DNA from: Diplonema japonicum
Lineage: Eukaryota > Euglenozoa > Diplonemea > Diplonemida > Diplonemidae
Direction of reading: 5' to 3'
DNA length: 64,000 nucleotides
NCBI GenBank assembly: GCA_964019335.1
Contig: OZ025711.1
Span: 1 to 64,000, forward strand
The notes under the pieces are model-generated. The model did not search any database. It had not been told where the DNA came from and worked only from the letters and a program-made list of their open reading frames with translations. Positions within the stretch are counted from its first letter, which is position 1, and every line of letters begins with the position of its first letter. Both the position numbers and the translations under genes were made by a program. Shown piece after piece: positions 26,890-38,132 of the stretch.

Positions 26890-29428
26890 TTTTTTTTTTT
26901 TTCGTTGTGCTAATTTTATGATGAGGGGAAAACCATTTTAAAAAAAAAAAAACCAAAAAAAAATAACGGGGTGGGGGGGCTGGGGAGAGAAAAAAAAAAT
27001 TGTGAGAGAGAAAAAAAAGGGGGGAAATGGAAAGGGGGGGGGGATAATTTTGTGTGGTCTTTTGTGTGCATTTTTTTTTCTTTTTTTTTTCAGTTACTTT
27101 CCCCCCCCCCCCCCTTCTCTTCCTCCTTTTGCGAAAAGAGAAAGAGAGGGGGGCGAAAAATCAAACATGTGGGAAGTTTCTTTGTCGGTTTTTTAAAAAA
27201 AAAAATCCTTTTTCTTTGAAAAGGCTTTTTTTTCGAAAGAAATCGGGGTGGGGTGATATATATGGAAGGCAAAAATAAAAAGGGGGTATATAGTCAGAAA
27301 GTTTTCTGTTCAGGGAGGGCTTTATTTTAAAAAAAAAAGGTTTTTTGTTAATAAAAGAGAGAAATGTAAAATGTAAAATAAAAAACTAACACTTTTTTTT
27401 TTTTTTTTTTTTTTTTTTCTTATTCAAACCCGGAAAAATCAGGTTTTGTTTTCTTTCAATATGGCCCTAACTTTCCAAAAGCGTATTTAAGTTATTCCAA
27501 CCGTGCCACCTAGACGAGCTATCTGAAGGAAAGCTGGGAAAAAAAAAAAAAAAAAAAAAACCATGAAAGACAGCCTTTGGCAAACCCGAAAAAGTTTCAA
27601 AACCAAGCTAGCTTTGATTCCCCCACAAAAAAATTGGTTACACGTGACATTTTTTTTTTTTTTTTTTTTTTTTTTTGGAAATTTAGGATCATACTTGTTT
27701 TTTTTTTCTTCGCAATGAAATAAAATAATAATAAAAAAAAAATTGCCTTTTTTTTTTTAGACACAACACCGCACAAAAAAAAATACACAACGAAAAAAAT
27801 AGAACAGAGAACTGGATCGAGGCTTTGTTTTTTTTTTTTTCCTTCGTTTCTCTTCTTTTTCTAACTTGTATTGAGGGGGTGGGGAAATGAAGAGGTGGGG
27901 GCTACGAAGGTAAGAAGAAAATATTTGTGGACACTTGAAAAAAAAAAAAGAAAGGCTATATTATTCTGAGAATCAAAGCCAAAGGAAGGAAAACAAGAGG
28001 GAAAAAAAATGGGGTGGGTCAAGGGGTGGGTGGGAAAAGGGGTATCAGTGTAGAATCCGTTTTCTTATTATTCTTTTTTTTTTGAATTTTTTTTTTTAGA
28101 AAAGATAAATTTTTTATTCTTTTTTCCCTTCATTACAAAAAAAAAAAAAAAGGTAGGGAGTGGGAAGAGGTTGCCTGGCGAAGATGTAGCAGCAAGAAAC
28201 ACAGGGAAAACAACAAAAAATTGCAAGAATTTATTGGTACTTTTTTTTTATTTCTCTAGTTGTACTTAATTGAGTAAGTACGGGAGGTACAAGGAAGTAT
28301 CAAGTGACAGTATAATTTTTTTTCTCCCCCCCTTGCATTTCGGTTCATATCTTCTTTTTTCCCCCCCCCCTTCTCTTCTGCTCTTCCCCGAGTTTCTTTT
28401 TTTTTTAAAATTTTTCTCTCTAAGGGGGAAAAAGGGAGAAAAAAAAAAAGAAGGAGAAGTGGATGAAAAGGGGGACAAAATAGGAAAAAAAGATGGCCCA
28501 GATACATGTCAGTGCAGAGGGGGCGTGAAAAAAAAATTTTTTTTTTCTTTTTGGTACTTTGAGAGGGGGGTGAATTTGCTCTAGGAGGGATGATGAAGAA
28601 AAGATGGGCGGCATATTTTTATTCCTATAAGCGGCAAACAAATGAATAAAAAGGGGGGGGGGGAATATCTAGATGAAGGACGGGGGGGTAAAAGTAAATA
28701 GAGTGCCTTGCGGGAGGTGTAAGAGGTATAAAAAAAAGAAAAGATTCTTTTTTTTCTTAGGCAGGGGTACAGAGAGAAGGGGTGGGGGAAAGGATTGGAA
28801 AAAATACAAAAAGGGGTTTGTGGGCCTTTTGGAGGGGAGTCGTAACACGTGAGAGGTGCAGGGAGGTGGGTATGGGGGAGAATGGCAGGTGCATTTGTGT
28901 TCGTCTTTTTTTTTGCAGGGGGTGGGATATGCAAAAAAAAAAAAATATTTTTTTCTTCTTTTTCTTTTTTCTTTTTTTTCATTCATGTCGAAAGCCTTCC
29001 TTGGCTCCTTTTTTTTTTTTAAAAAAAAACTCTCTCAGTCAAAAATATTACCCCCCCCAAAAAAAAGTCCACAAAAAAAATCTTCTTCTTTCCTTCCCTT
29101 CCCTCTTCGGGTTCTTACTACCTCATTTTTTTTTTCTTTTTCGTTTTTATTTTTATGATCCAGTTTGTTTCTCTGTACTATTCTTTAAAAAAAATAAAAA
29201 ATGGTATGCAAAAAAAAGGTAAAAAAAGTGCACATTTTTTTTTTTTTGAATATGTGTTGTGTTATTTTTCTTTTTTTTTCTCTTTAGAAAAAAAGTACAT
29301 TTTTTTTTTATACACAATTTTTTTTTTTAAACCCATTTTTTCTCGCTATGTCTAGACACCCTGCAGGCGGTGGTGGCGGGGGTTCCTTTCGTGCATCCCC
29401 TGGTCTGTGGAGGAGAAAAAACAAATGT
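26890..29428. other. Long low-complexity intergenic region
   Basis: About 2.5 kb of poly-A, poly-T, G-run and purine-rich DNA. Open frames encode only Phe/Lys/Pro-rich repeats. I see no gene, RNA or structured repeat. Confidence 0.75.
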
Positions 29429-29432
29429 TTAA

Positions 29433-31042
29433 CCCTTGCCCAGGGGGGGGGGGGGGGGGGGGGGGGGGTAATTGATTTTCGAAATTTTTCGATTTTGGGT
29501 CTTTGTTGGCATTGGGTCAAACATGCTGAGTCTTGAGGTTATTTTTTGATTCGGGGTACGCATTTGAAAGATTTGAAAGATTTGCGTTCATTCCACTAAA
29601 TATTTAGTGTTTTCGACCCATGGAGGTGCATCGACCGGATGCCATGAGTTCATTTGCTTTTCCTGGAAATCATGCATGCGAAACTCGCTAAAATCTCAGT
29701 GTGCATGGGGGTGTTCACTGTTCTGGTGCCTGCGGTGACTGTTTGTCGCAATGAGATGGACGGCATCTGGGCGAGAAACATTTACATGGAGTTGTGCAAG
29801 GCAGGGAGGCAATTTGGTTCGAGGAGAAGAGACCTCGTGCCATAGCTGTGTCCAAGGTGCCAGAGGTATGCACTCTCGGTTTGGCGTTGGCCGGGAAGGC
29901 TGACCTTCCGCATCGTGCTGAGCATTTCTGGACTTCCGCTTACCCGGGGGGTCATCCCAGGGGTTGGAGGTGAGCACTCTCTTCCTTTTTCCAGCTGCTC
30001 TGGCGTCACGACGGTCACAATTTCAGGAAGTATTGTTGCACCATCCCGGCACATTCCTTCCATTTCCCGTGTGACCACGAAGCACACCACGAAGCACACC
30101 ACGAGTACCCCGGGCTGGGACCGAACCCGACGACGATGGGGACAATCGACCAGAGGGCCTGCACGAGCGACCCGAACCTCCTGTGCAAGTGGGACGGGAC
30201 CAAATGCGACCCGAAGCCCTGTGGAGCGATGGGAGAAGTGGTTGAAGGCGCCGAATGCAGACTGCCCAGAGGGACACGGCGGTGGACGCCCGTGTGCAAG
30301 CCGGTCGCAACGTGCACGGTGACGACAGACGGCGGCGTGCAAGAGCGAACTGCGTCTGGGACCGCGAGAACTCGGTGTCCAGGGACACGCGGTACCCGAC
30401 CCAGGGAGCTCCGCGGCGAGCAGCGACTGTGGATGGACGGGTGATGTACGCGGGGAAGAAGTGAACGGCGGCGAGGACACAGGCAGACTGCAAGGCTTGC
30501 GATTGCTGCTCGTGGAACGCTGCAGCAGCGTGCTCGCAGGACCGTTGCCAGCCTCTGAACCGCCGAACTGCGGGAGGTGCCACTGGGACGCAACGAAGAA
30601 CGAGTGCATCCCCGACTACAAAAAAACCATCCGTTCTCCAGAAAGGTGGGCCACCTGTTTCGGAGGATCCCAACCGGGCCCATAACTACATCGTCATCGC
30701 GGTCCTTGTAAATAAAAAAGAATGGAGGATTGAGGTAGAGAGGTGGATTTAACCCATATGAACATTGCAGGTCGACGGGAACTGCTCAAAAAAAAAAAGG
30801 GAAAAAATCATGAAAATCCGGAAAATGCCCATTTTTGGTGTCACCCGGTGTCTCGGCACCCCGTTCTGGGATGAAGTTATGAGGTTTCAGATGGATACAA
30901 ATAGCGCATTTAACGCAGATTTTCAATATCTTTTCATTCCATCTTTTTTTTTATGAAAACCGATCCGAGGCTTTGGTCTAGATGACCACAGAACAATCAC
31001 ACCTATTAACTGCTTCTACAGAAGCAGTTGGGCGTTTAAGGG
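29433..31042. mobile_element. Candidate TTAA-type (piggyBac-like) element
   Basis: The left end reads TTAA-CCCTTGCCC (TTAA at 29429-29432). The right end reads, inverted, TTAA-CCCTTAAACGCCC (TTAA at 31043-31046). TTAA duplications flanking CCCT ends are the signature of piggyBac-type elements. A second CCCTT-ended element is at 40249-40435. The match is short (9 bp), no transposase is seen, and another TTAACCC occurs at 30752, so the unit could instead be the right 0.3 kb. A perfect hairpin AACTGCTTC/GAAGCAGTT lies near the right end (31008-31029). Confidence 0.35.
29640..30685 (+). pseudogene. Degenerate cysteine-rich coding sequence
   Basis: A GC-rich island on the plus strand, opposite to all intact genes. 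Short frames carry repeated Cys/Trp motifs: CKWDGTKCDPKPC, NCVWDRENS, ADCKACDCCSWNAAAACSQDRC and NCGRCHWDATKNECIPD, the last ending at a stop near 30685. They lie in different frames, so at least two or three frameshifts separate them. A hydrophobic signal-like segment occurs near 29690-29745. It looks like the remnant of a secreted cysteine-rich protein. Alternatively it is a gene with several introns I failed to find. Minus-strand frames here are Cys-poor and look like shadows. Confidence 0.45.
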
Positions 31043-31071
31043 TTAACAAATAAAAAAAAAAAAAAAAAAAA

Positions 31072-32174
31072 TCATATACCAATTCCTAGCTGCATGCTGT
31101 TGACCATCCCGTGCTGCATCAGCATGGTGTGCTGGAGGTAGGCGTTCGTGACGCTGTCGAGGCCCGGGGCACCTGTGATAGGCACAGGGTACGGAGTGCC
31201 TGATGCAGCAGCCGCAGCAGCAGCCGCAGTGGGCATTGCCGTGGCCGGGGCAGGGGCCCCCGCGGCACCCTTGCACTTGAACTGAGGGAGGCACTCCCAC
31301 TGTGCCCCAAAGGGAGTGTTCACCTGGTGCAGCTGGTTAGGTGACCTCTTCTTCCCGTGTGCCCAGCAGGTCGCGGGCTCGTGGGGGTGAATGGGCGCAG
31401 GAGTCCCCGGAACCTTTTTTTTAAATTTTTCATTTTCTCTTTCTTTCCCCCCCAAACCTGCTCCTTGTTCACATCAACCTGGTTAGCAGGGAGCTTGCAC
31501 TCGGAGCCGGGCCTGCATCGCCACTGGTTGGACCCAGGGAAGGTCTGCTCCACGTTGTTGGGACCACGGGTCTTCTGGTGGATGCTGCAGATCTTTTCGG
31601 GGGGAAAAAAAGAGATTTTTTTTTTTTTTTTTTTTTTTTCAGGTATAAATCATACCACAGCACCAGGGGGCATTGTCCCGTCCTTGGGCTGGGCGTTGGC
31701 AGGGATTTTGCACTCCGAGCCAGACTTGCACTTCCATTGGTTGGACCCAGGGTAAGTGGGCTCAACGTTGTTGGGACCACGCTGCTTGCCGTGGATGCTG
31801 CAGTTCTGCAGAGGGGAGGGAGGGGTAGAGGTTGTTTTCTTTAAGGTTCTCATACAACGTTGCCAGGGGGCACGGTCCCGTCCTTCATGTGGTTCACCTG
31901 GCTCTCGGGGAGCTTGCACTCGGAGCCGGGCTTGCACTTCCACTGGTTGGACCCAGGGAAGGTCTGCTCCACGTTGTTGGGGCCACGGGTCTTCTGGTGG
32001 ATGCTGCACATCTGCAAAATTTTGTTGACGAAAAATAATTCGAAAAAAAAAGAGAAAAAAAAAGGAGAAAAAAAAACACACCATAGCACCGGCGGGGTGC
32101 TGCTTGGTCCTGGAGGGGACACCCTGCTGGGCAGGTCTCCCAGGCTGCTGGTTGGGTACCATAGCTTGCATCAT
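31072..32174 (-). CDS. Four-module C2H/C2 zinc-finger-like protein (five exons)
   Basis: Deduced exons 32174-32082, 32011-31856, 31805-31656, 31592-31458 and 31413-31072, all in phase 0, 291 residues. Introns of 44-70 nt start GTGTGT, GTATGA, GTATGA and GTTTGG and end in AG. Exons 2-5 each hold one module of the form C-x2-H-x-K-x-R...W-x-C-x5-C-K (for example CSIHQKTRGPNN and WKCKPGSECK), which probably binds zinc. Exon 1 is Gln/Pro-rich. The last exon is more divergent (CWAHGKKRSPNQ) and ends with an Ala-rich, Met-rich tail. Similar Cys/His modules occur, as far as I recall, in RNA-binding proteins of kinetoplastids, so an RNA-related role is a guess. Confidence 0.8.
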
Positions 32175-32337
32175 TTTTTTTTTCTTCTTTTTTTACGGGG
32201 ACGTAGGGGAAGGGAACGGAAGAGGAAAAAAAAAAGTGTACAAGAGAAAGGGGGTAGTGATGGGTGGGGGGTGGCCCTGAAAAAAAAGAAGGGAAAAAAA
32301 AATCGACCATCAAAGGTAGAGGAAACTAATACAAAAG

Positions 32338-32368
<31 letters not shown>

Positions 32369-32374
32369 CACACA

Positions 32375-33311
32375 TCACTTCGTCACTTTGAAAGTTGTGG
32401 TCGGCTCTTGCTCAGGTCCCATCAGAGAGGACACGGCTTCAACAGTGCAACCTTCTTCCTTTAAAATGTTCAGAACATCTGTGATGGTGGCAAAGGTGAT
32501 GCTCTCGGCCTTAGCACGCTCTCTGCACACAACGAAACAGACAGGTTTTGACGGAAGAGACAACAGCCTCGACAGCGTTTCTGCAAATGGCTGCACCAAC
32601 TCTTTCAGCCAAACGACCTCAGAGGCAAGGATGACATCAAGCCCTGTGTAGTCAATATTGGTGGGGAGCGGTTTTGCCCAATCAAGAGGGCAAGCTGCAG
32701 CAGATCCACCCAAACAACCAATGGGGAAGGAGGTGTGAGACCACGTTGAATTTGAAGGGTCTTGCTGTCCAGAATTGAGCAGGATGTTGGGGTGCAGCAT
32801 ATCGTGGGTAACAGATGTTATGTCTGTTAAAAGTATTTTCGCTCCAGATGCCGCTGCTGCAAGCCCAGCAAGTCCGGTCCCGCTGCCTAGTTCAAGTGTT
32901 TTTTTCCCCTTCACCACATCTCCGAGCCACCCCTTCAGGAGATCTATCATTGTCCAGGCTCCATCCCATACTGTGAACCCTGTTGCCCCAGCCACCGTAA
33001 AATCTTCGTCGAAAAAATTCGGGTTCTGCGCACCATCGTCGTCCTCCAGGTCCTGACGGAGGATACATATTTTTTCCCCGTGTATCGTGTGACGGAGGAT
33101 ACATATTTTTTCCCCGTATAGTGTGGAAGAGAAAATCAATTTTTTTAAAAGGGGTGACCCCCCCCCCCCCCCCCCCAACCCACAACACTATATTTTTTTC
33201 TTCTTTTTTTAAACACATACAAACCGCTTTTTTTTTTCCCCGCCAACAAAAAAAAAACACTTTTTTTTTTTCTGTTCTATCCTTATTCGGAGACCGCCTT
33301 TGTTTCCAGTT

Positions 33312-33366
<55 letters not shown>

Positions 33367-33401
33367 ACTTTTTTTTGTCGCCCTCTTACCCGACTGATCA
33401 T
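32375..33401 (-). CDS. Lysine methyltransferase-like protein (METTL21/FAM86 type)
   Basis: Exon 2 (33052-32375) encodes a class I methyltransferase: TVWDGAWTM, motif I LELGSGTGLAG, the LTD acidic loop, PLDWAK, and DVILASEVVW, the order seen in the Methyltransf_16 family that methylates lysines on proteins. No in-frame ATG exists at its 5' end. A plausible exon 1 is ATGATCAGTCGG (33401-33390) followed by GTAAGAGG; joining it to the CGTCAG acceptor at 33053 gives MISR-DLEDDDG and 229 residues. That ATG overlaps the TGA of the upstream gene. The intron holds a long A run and a 36-bp tandem duplication next to the acceptor. Exon 1 is inferred and less certain than exon 2. Confidence 0.72.
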
Positions 33402-35283
33402 TCAGCCATCTCCCCTTCAGTGATCTCCTCGGCAACAGGAATATCCTCTGCCATCGCGGCATCCTGCTCATGCGATTGCTCAGCGTCCTCCTCTGCCATG
33501 GCCGCGTCCTCAATGGGGCTCGCCTCGGGGACGTCGTCGGGAATCAATTCCTAATTTTTTTTCTTCTTTTTTTTTTTTTTTCCCACACCCTTCGCTCTGT
33601 AGTATAGATCATCTTGTAAGACACAGAGTAGCCCTTCCCGGTTGTGGACAGGCGCCCCTCTACATCACCCATGCACAGATTGTCATCAATACACATCAAT
33701 AAATTTTCAAGTCTTGCCCGTGACACGAAACCACTAGGCTTGTGGGTGGGGTTGTTGTTAGGCCTGTCGAAGAACTCAAAAGCATCGATGCACTCCTGCG
33801 GTTTTTTTTTTTTTTTTTTTTTTTTTTCCCACACCTGATCCACGTCAAGAATGGTCCTGTACCTTCTTGAATCGGCGGTTGTCGGCTCCAGCTCGTCTTT
33901 GGTCCCTTCCAATTCACTCATGATTTTTTTCCTCTCGATGAGGGCTTCTCTCTTTTCATCGTCGGTCTTGCCTTGGTCTTCAGCTTCCCATTTCTCCTTT
34001 AGCTCTTCCAGTTTGACCTGCCTCTTCTCCTTCTCCTCTTTTTCCTCTTCTTCCCGCTTGCGTTTCAGCTCATCGCGGTCCTTGGCCTCTTGCTCCTTAC
34101 GGACCGCCGCTTCGTTCGCTTCGGTTTCCCTGAAAAGCAATTTCCTGTTGATTTTTGTCGCCATGTCACGTTTTATGAATTCATCGAGAGCATCGCAGGC
34201 ATAATGAGCTTCATGCGTATCACGAGAATAGTCCCGTTTCAGCTCAGCGTGGAGGAGGGTTGGGAGTGCGGTTGCAGTAGGGGTGGATTCAATAACTTTT
34301 TTCACTTCGGTGATGATTTTTTCCTCGGGTTTCAGTTCGGCCTTTGCTTGTTGGAACTCCTCGTCGGTCATCCCCTCTCTTGATAATTCTTGTTCGATAA
34401 GCTCTGTTCTCTCGGATGTGACCTCTCTGGCGGTGCCCTGCATCACACCTTCTTCTGTCAGCTCCCACAACGCTGGAAGGTAGAACACCGTGGGTCCCGC
34501 GTCGCTGTATTGAATCTCGAAGAACTTGTACCATGTCTTCACCTCGCTGAGGTCCAGCCCTGTGTCTTTTTTGATTTTTTCTTTTAAGAAGGCAACGGCG
34601 TCCGCTTGAGTTGTTGAGTCACAGTGTCCACCGTAGCACGATAGCTGCCCGTCGGCTGCCCGCTTTGAGAGCATGGTGATTCTCTTCAAAACGCTGGATT
34701 TTACCGTCGAATTTCTGTCGTTAGGCTTCAACCCTTGACATAAAATCGCTCGCACGTTAATGGTGGACCCTGATGCTGTAGGTGTCTCCGCTGTGCTTTC
34801 TTCAGGTGCTGTTAAACAATCTTCGGGCGATGTTTTCAATGAAATGGGAACATGCTGTGTCAAAACAGGGTTTGTGAGGGCGGGGAACGACACCCAATGG
34901 GCGATAGTGCGGAGGAGTGTAGGGCACCCGATTCTCCTGTGTGGGTTTCTGACTCTGTGGTCTACTAGAGTGCGGTGCTTCAGTGAGAATGAGTGCTCCA
35001 TGTATGGTTGTTGTTGTGGTGCCTGTCGGTCCGTTTTGGGTGGAGCTGTGTTGCTGTTCCTCAGTGGTTGTTGGGGTGGTCTGTTCGAGGGTTTTCCTGC
35101 AGGGTAGGGCTGGGATCTGACGTTGCTTGGGACCGCTCTGGGCATGGGCATGCCCCTGTTCTGTCCCCCGCTCATGCGTTGTCTTGGCTCGCCTCCCTGC
35201 GGTCCATAGAAACCCCTCCCCGCCTGCCTGCCACCGCCCCCATTGTTCCTCATTGGTCCTCCTCTTCCTCCGTGCCTATTCAT
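33398..35283 (-). CDS. CCAR1/DBC1-like nuclear regulator (three exons)
   Basis: Exons 35283-33835, 33795-33589 and 33550-33398, 602 residues. Both introns (39 and 38 nt) start GTGTGGGAAA and are almost pure poly-A, ending CGCAG and TTAG. The N-terminus is Arg/Gly-rich (RGG-like). Residues about 175-300 resemble the catalytically dead Nudix-type region of CCAR proteins (TGLDLSEVKTWYKFFEI...VFYLPALWEL). A long charged coiled coil (about 370-465) follows. Exon 2 carries an EF-hand-like helix pair (AFEFFDRPNNN...FVSRARLENLL), as at the C-terminus of CCAR1, and the last exon is acidic. CCAR proteins are coactivators linked to transcription, splicing and DNA damage. Assignment is by motif resemblance from memory. 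Confidence 0.72.
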
Positions 35284-36016
35284 ATTTTTTTTTCTTTTTT
35301 TTTTTCCTTTTCTTTTTTTTTTTTCCCCGTTCTTAGACGAAACTGTAGAGGAAAAAAAAAAAAAAAAAAGAAAGAAAAAGGAGAGAAATAAAATAGGTAA
35401 ATACACCACCCCCTCTTCAAAGGCAAGGTTTTTTTTTAATTGGTTATTGTTTGGGGGGGGGGGGGGAGGTTTTTTTATTGCAAAAAAAAAGAAAGTTTTT
35501 TCTCCCCTCATTCCTCACTAGGGAGGAAACAAAAAAAAAAAGACAAACTAACAACTTTCTCACACCCCCCCTCCCCCCCAGTTGGCGAACCCTCAGAGAA
35601 AAAAAAAGGGAAGAAAACAAGAAAGAGAGACGTCAAGTCTTAGTTACCCCTCTAAGTTTCTTTATAATACAAAAAAAAAAGAGAAAAAAAAACTCGATTT
35701 AAGGATTTCAGTGTGCAGGGAGATAAAAAAAGAAAGGCAGGCGCTTACTTTTTTTTTAATGTGTATTGGTTTGTTGTTAGATAAAACTGCCTAGAAACGA
35801 CACTTATAAAGGGAAAAAAAAAAAAAAAGAAGAAGATAATAAATGTGGAAATCTGTGTGTAAACTTTTTTTTTATTTTTTTTTATTGGTTGCATTTTTTT
35901 TTTTTTAGAAAAAGAATAAAAACTTGGTGGAAAAGTGGGGAACATTTAAAAAAAAAAAACTTCTTAAATAATAACGTGTAGTTGCGTGTAAAACAAACAA
36001 AAAAAAAAATCCTGTA
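35284..36016. other. Homopolymer-rich spacer
   Basis: T, A and G runs; no gene seen. Confidence 0.75.
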
Positions 36017-36121
36017 CTAACGGTAACCCCCTCTGCTGCCCCTTCCACGCGAGTTACCTCTACCACCGCCTCTACCTGACTTCCCTCCACGGCCGCCACC
36101 AGATGATGGTCTGGTGGTCCT

Positions 36122-36156
<35 letters not shown>

Positions 36157-36340
36157 CTTTTTTTTTTTTTTTCTCCCTCAAAATACCTAGGAGCAGCAGC
36201 ACGGCGAGCCCTCCTGTCCTTGTCTTCTTGAGTAACTTGTTCGCTGGGAAGGGGCTCTTGATATCCGGGGAGTGACGTATCGAGCTCCTCGAGAGAGAGT
36301 GTGATGGAAAGACCGCAGATATACTTCGTCTTCTTGATGC

Positions 36341-36382
<42 letters not shown>

Positions 36383-36712
36383 CCCATACTTTTCTAGCCC
36401 CGCACTGCTGTCCTTCGGCTCATACTCATCTGTTACCTCGAGACTTTCCATCTGAGTAAGCTGGTGAAGGCCCTTGACCCTCCTCTTGACAACTTCGGCA
36501 ATGTTCACAACGGCATTAACCGCACTGCCTCTCCCTTTCAACACCAATGTTTTTTCCCCGCTCTCCAGCAGATCAATTGCTTGGGAAATGCACTGCTTGG
36601 GAGATCTTTGCGAACCGATAAGCAACTCGTTGGCAGGGTGCTCTTTTGCTTCTTTCTCTTCAGGCTTACTTACCTTCTGGTAGCCCTTTAAACTTTGTTG
36701 TTTGGAAGACAT
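36017..36712 (-). CDS. Alba-domain RGG protein 1 (three exons)
   Basis: Exons 36712-36390, 36339-36187 and 36119-36017, 192 residues. Intron 1 (50 nt) starts GTATGGGAAA, is poly-A and ends ATACAG; intron 2 (67 nt) starts GTATTTTGAGGG and ends ACAG. The Alba domain (about 28-100) has the nucleic-acid-binding pattern of archaeal/eukaryotic Alba: AIDLLESGEKTLVLKGRG and AEVVKRRVKGLHQL. After splicing, KYICGLSITLSLEELDTSLPGYQEPL aligns with the next gene's FITGLQVCLSLEELDKTAPGYQEPL (quoted here in parts of the alignment), which confirms the junction. The tail is RGG-type (GGGRGGKSGRGGG). Alba-RGG proteins bind RNA in translation and mRNA storage, or DNA. Confidence 0.88.
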
Positions 36713-37417
36713 TTTCCCCCCCTGCTTTTTTGTTCTCCCCTTCCTATAAATTGTAATTTACCATGGTGTGTTTTTTTTTTATTTATTTATTTTTTTTTTT
36801 GTAAATAAAAAAGGGAGTGAGAATAAAAAAGGGGGGGGAAAGGGATGAAAGCGGGTTTTTAAAAAAAAGAAAAGGGGGGCGGGGCGGGGGGGGGAATTGT
36901 GTGGGTGGGAAAAAAAAAAATAGTAAATCGGAAAACGTGGTTTTTTTTTTTTTTATAAAAGAAAAAAAAAATGTAAGAAAATAAAAGATAGAAACGGACA
37001 GGGGGGGGGATGGGGGGGAGAAGGTAAAGCAAACGAGTCAAAACAAAAATGAACACAAAACAAAAAGAGGGCTTCTTCCCCTCAACCCTCTCTTTACCTT
37101 TTTTTTTCCCGCAATTTTGTTACTTTTTTTTCCCCCATTCCCCGTTTTCTCTCTATCCATCCCCCCCCTCCTCCCCCATGTTTTCTTTTCAAAAAAGGGA
37201 GCGAGAACAAAAGAAAAAAAAACAGCAAAAGAAAAAAAAAACTGGGAGGGGGGGAGGGGGGAATAACAAATTGTGTTAAAAAAAATCAAAGTCGTTTGTT
37301 AAGAAAAAAAAAAAAAAAAAAAACACACACTCCACTTTTTTTTTCCTTCCGATTACAAAAACACTGAAACAAAAATAAAAACCCTCTTCATTTTTTTTTT
37401 TTTTTCTTTTACATCAT
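36713..37417. other. Homopolymer-rich spacer
   Basis: Poly-A, poly-T and poly-G/C runs; no gene seen. Confidence 0.75.
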
Positions 37418-38132
37418 TTAACGCGCACGGCCAGAGTTGGCACCGTTGCCGCCACCACCACCACCACCACGGGACCTGCGGCCACCAGAGCCACGCCCGC
37501 GGCGCGCAGGGCCGGAGCCACCACGGCCACCTCCACGGCTTGGGGCGGGGGCAGAGTCGCCACCGTTACCCCTTCCACCAGAAGGCTTCTTAGCAGCACG
37601 CTTCTTCTTGGGCTTAGGTGGCTGGGCAGTGAAATCTTTGGCGTCAGTCACTTGGTCTTCAGTGAGCGGCTCCTGGTACCCGGGAGCGGTCTTGTCAAGC
37701 TCCTCCAAGGAAAGGCAGACCTGAAGCCCAGTGATGAACTTCTCCTGCACAACACGGGTTTCTTCGGTGGGGTTCTCCCTCAGCTCGTAGGTGTGCTTCA
37801 CAACTCCACCGTCAACCTTGATGATCTGGTGAAGCCCGACGACCCTCCTCTTGATGACCTCAGACACAGCCACAGCTTTGCTGACAGCCTGCCCCCTGGC
37901 CTTGAACACAAGGGTCCTGCAGCCGTCCTCCTTCGTCTGTGAGGGGTTTTTTTTTTTTTTTTTTTTTTTTTTCTTCCCATACCAGCAGCTCAATTGCCTC
38001 TGTGATCACATCCCTGATGACGTGGTTCTTCCCGATGAAGAACTCTCCCTGCTTGGCCTCCTCCTTCTCCTCAGGCACCAGCTTGTACTTGCTAAGGTCC
38101 ACCTTCTTGGTTGGTGCAGAATCAGCCCCCAT
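37418..38132 (-). CDS. Alba-domain RGG protein 2 (two exons)
   Basis: Exons 38132-37983 and 37936-37418, 222 residues. The 46-nt phase-0 intron starts GTATGGGAAG, holds a poly-A run and ends CTCACAG. Joining gives AIELL-TKEDGCRTLVFKARG, continuous with the Alba fold and with the paralog just downstream. The second half of the domain has SEVIKRRVVGLHQI. The C-terminus is a long Gly/Arg/Lys tail (RGG boxes), and a Lys-rich linker (PKPKKKRAAKK) precedes it. Tandem arrangement with the gene at 36017 indicates a duplication. Its intron lies inside the Alba domain where the paralog has none. Confidence 0.9.

Noticed and set aside
26890-29350. Possible genes in the 2.5-kb gap
   Set aside because: All frames are low-complexity; no domain, start context or composition shift supports one.
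29782-30683. Three overlapping minus-strand frames of 216-275 codons
   Set aside because: High GC keeps several frames open; they lack any motif, while the plus strand shows cysteine patterns.
33121-33178. Extension of the methyltransferase upstream through a Gly run and GEKICILR repeats
   Set aside because: It needs a TTG start and reads through a G homopolymer and a duplicated intron sequence; a spliced first exon fits better.
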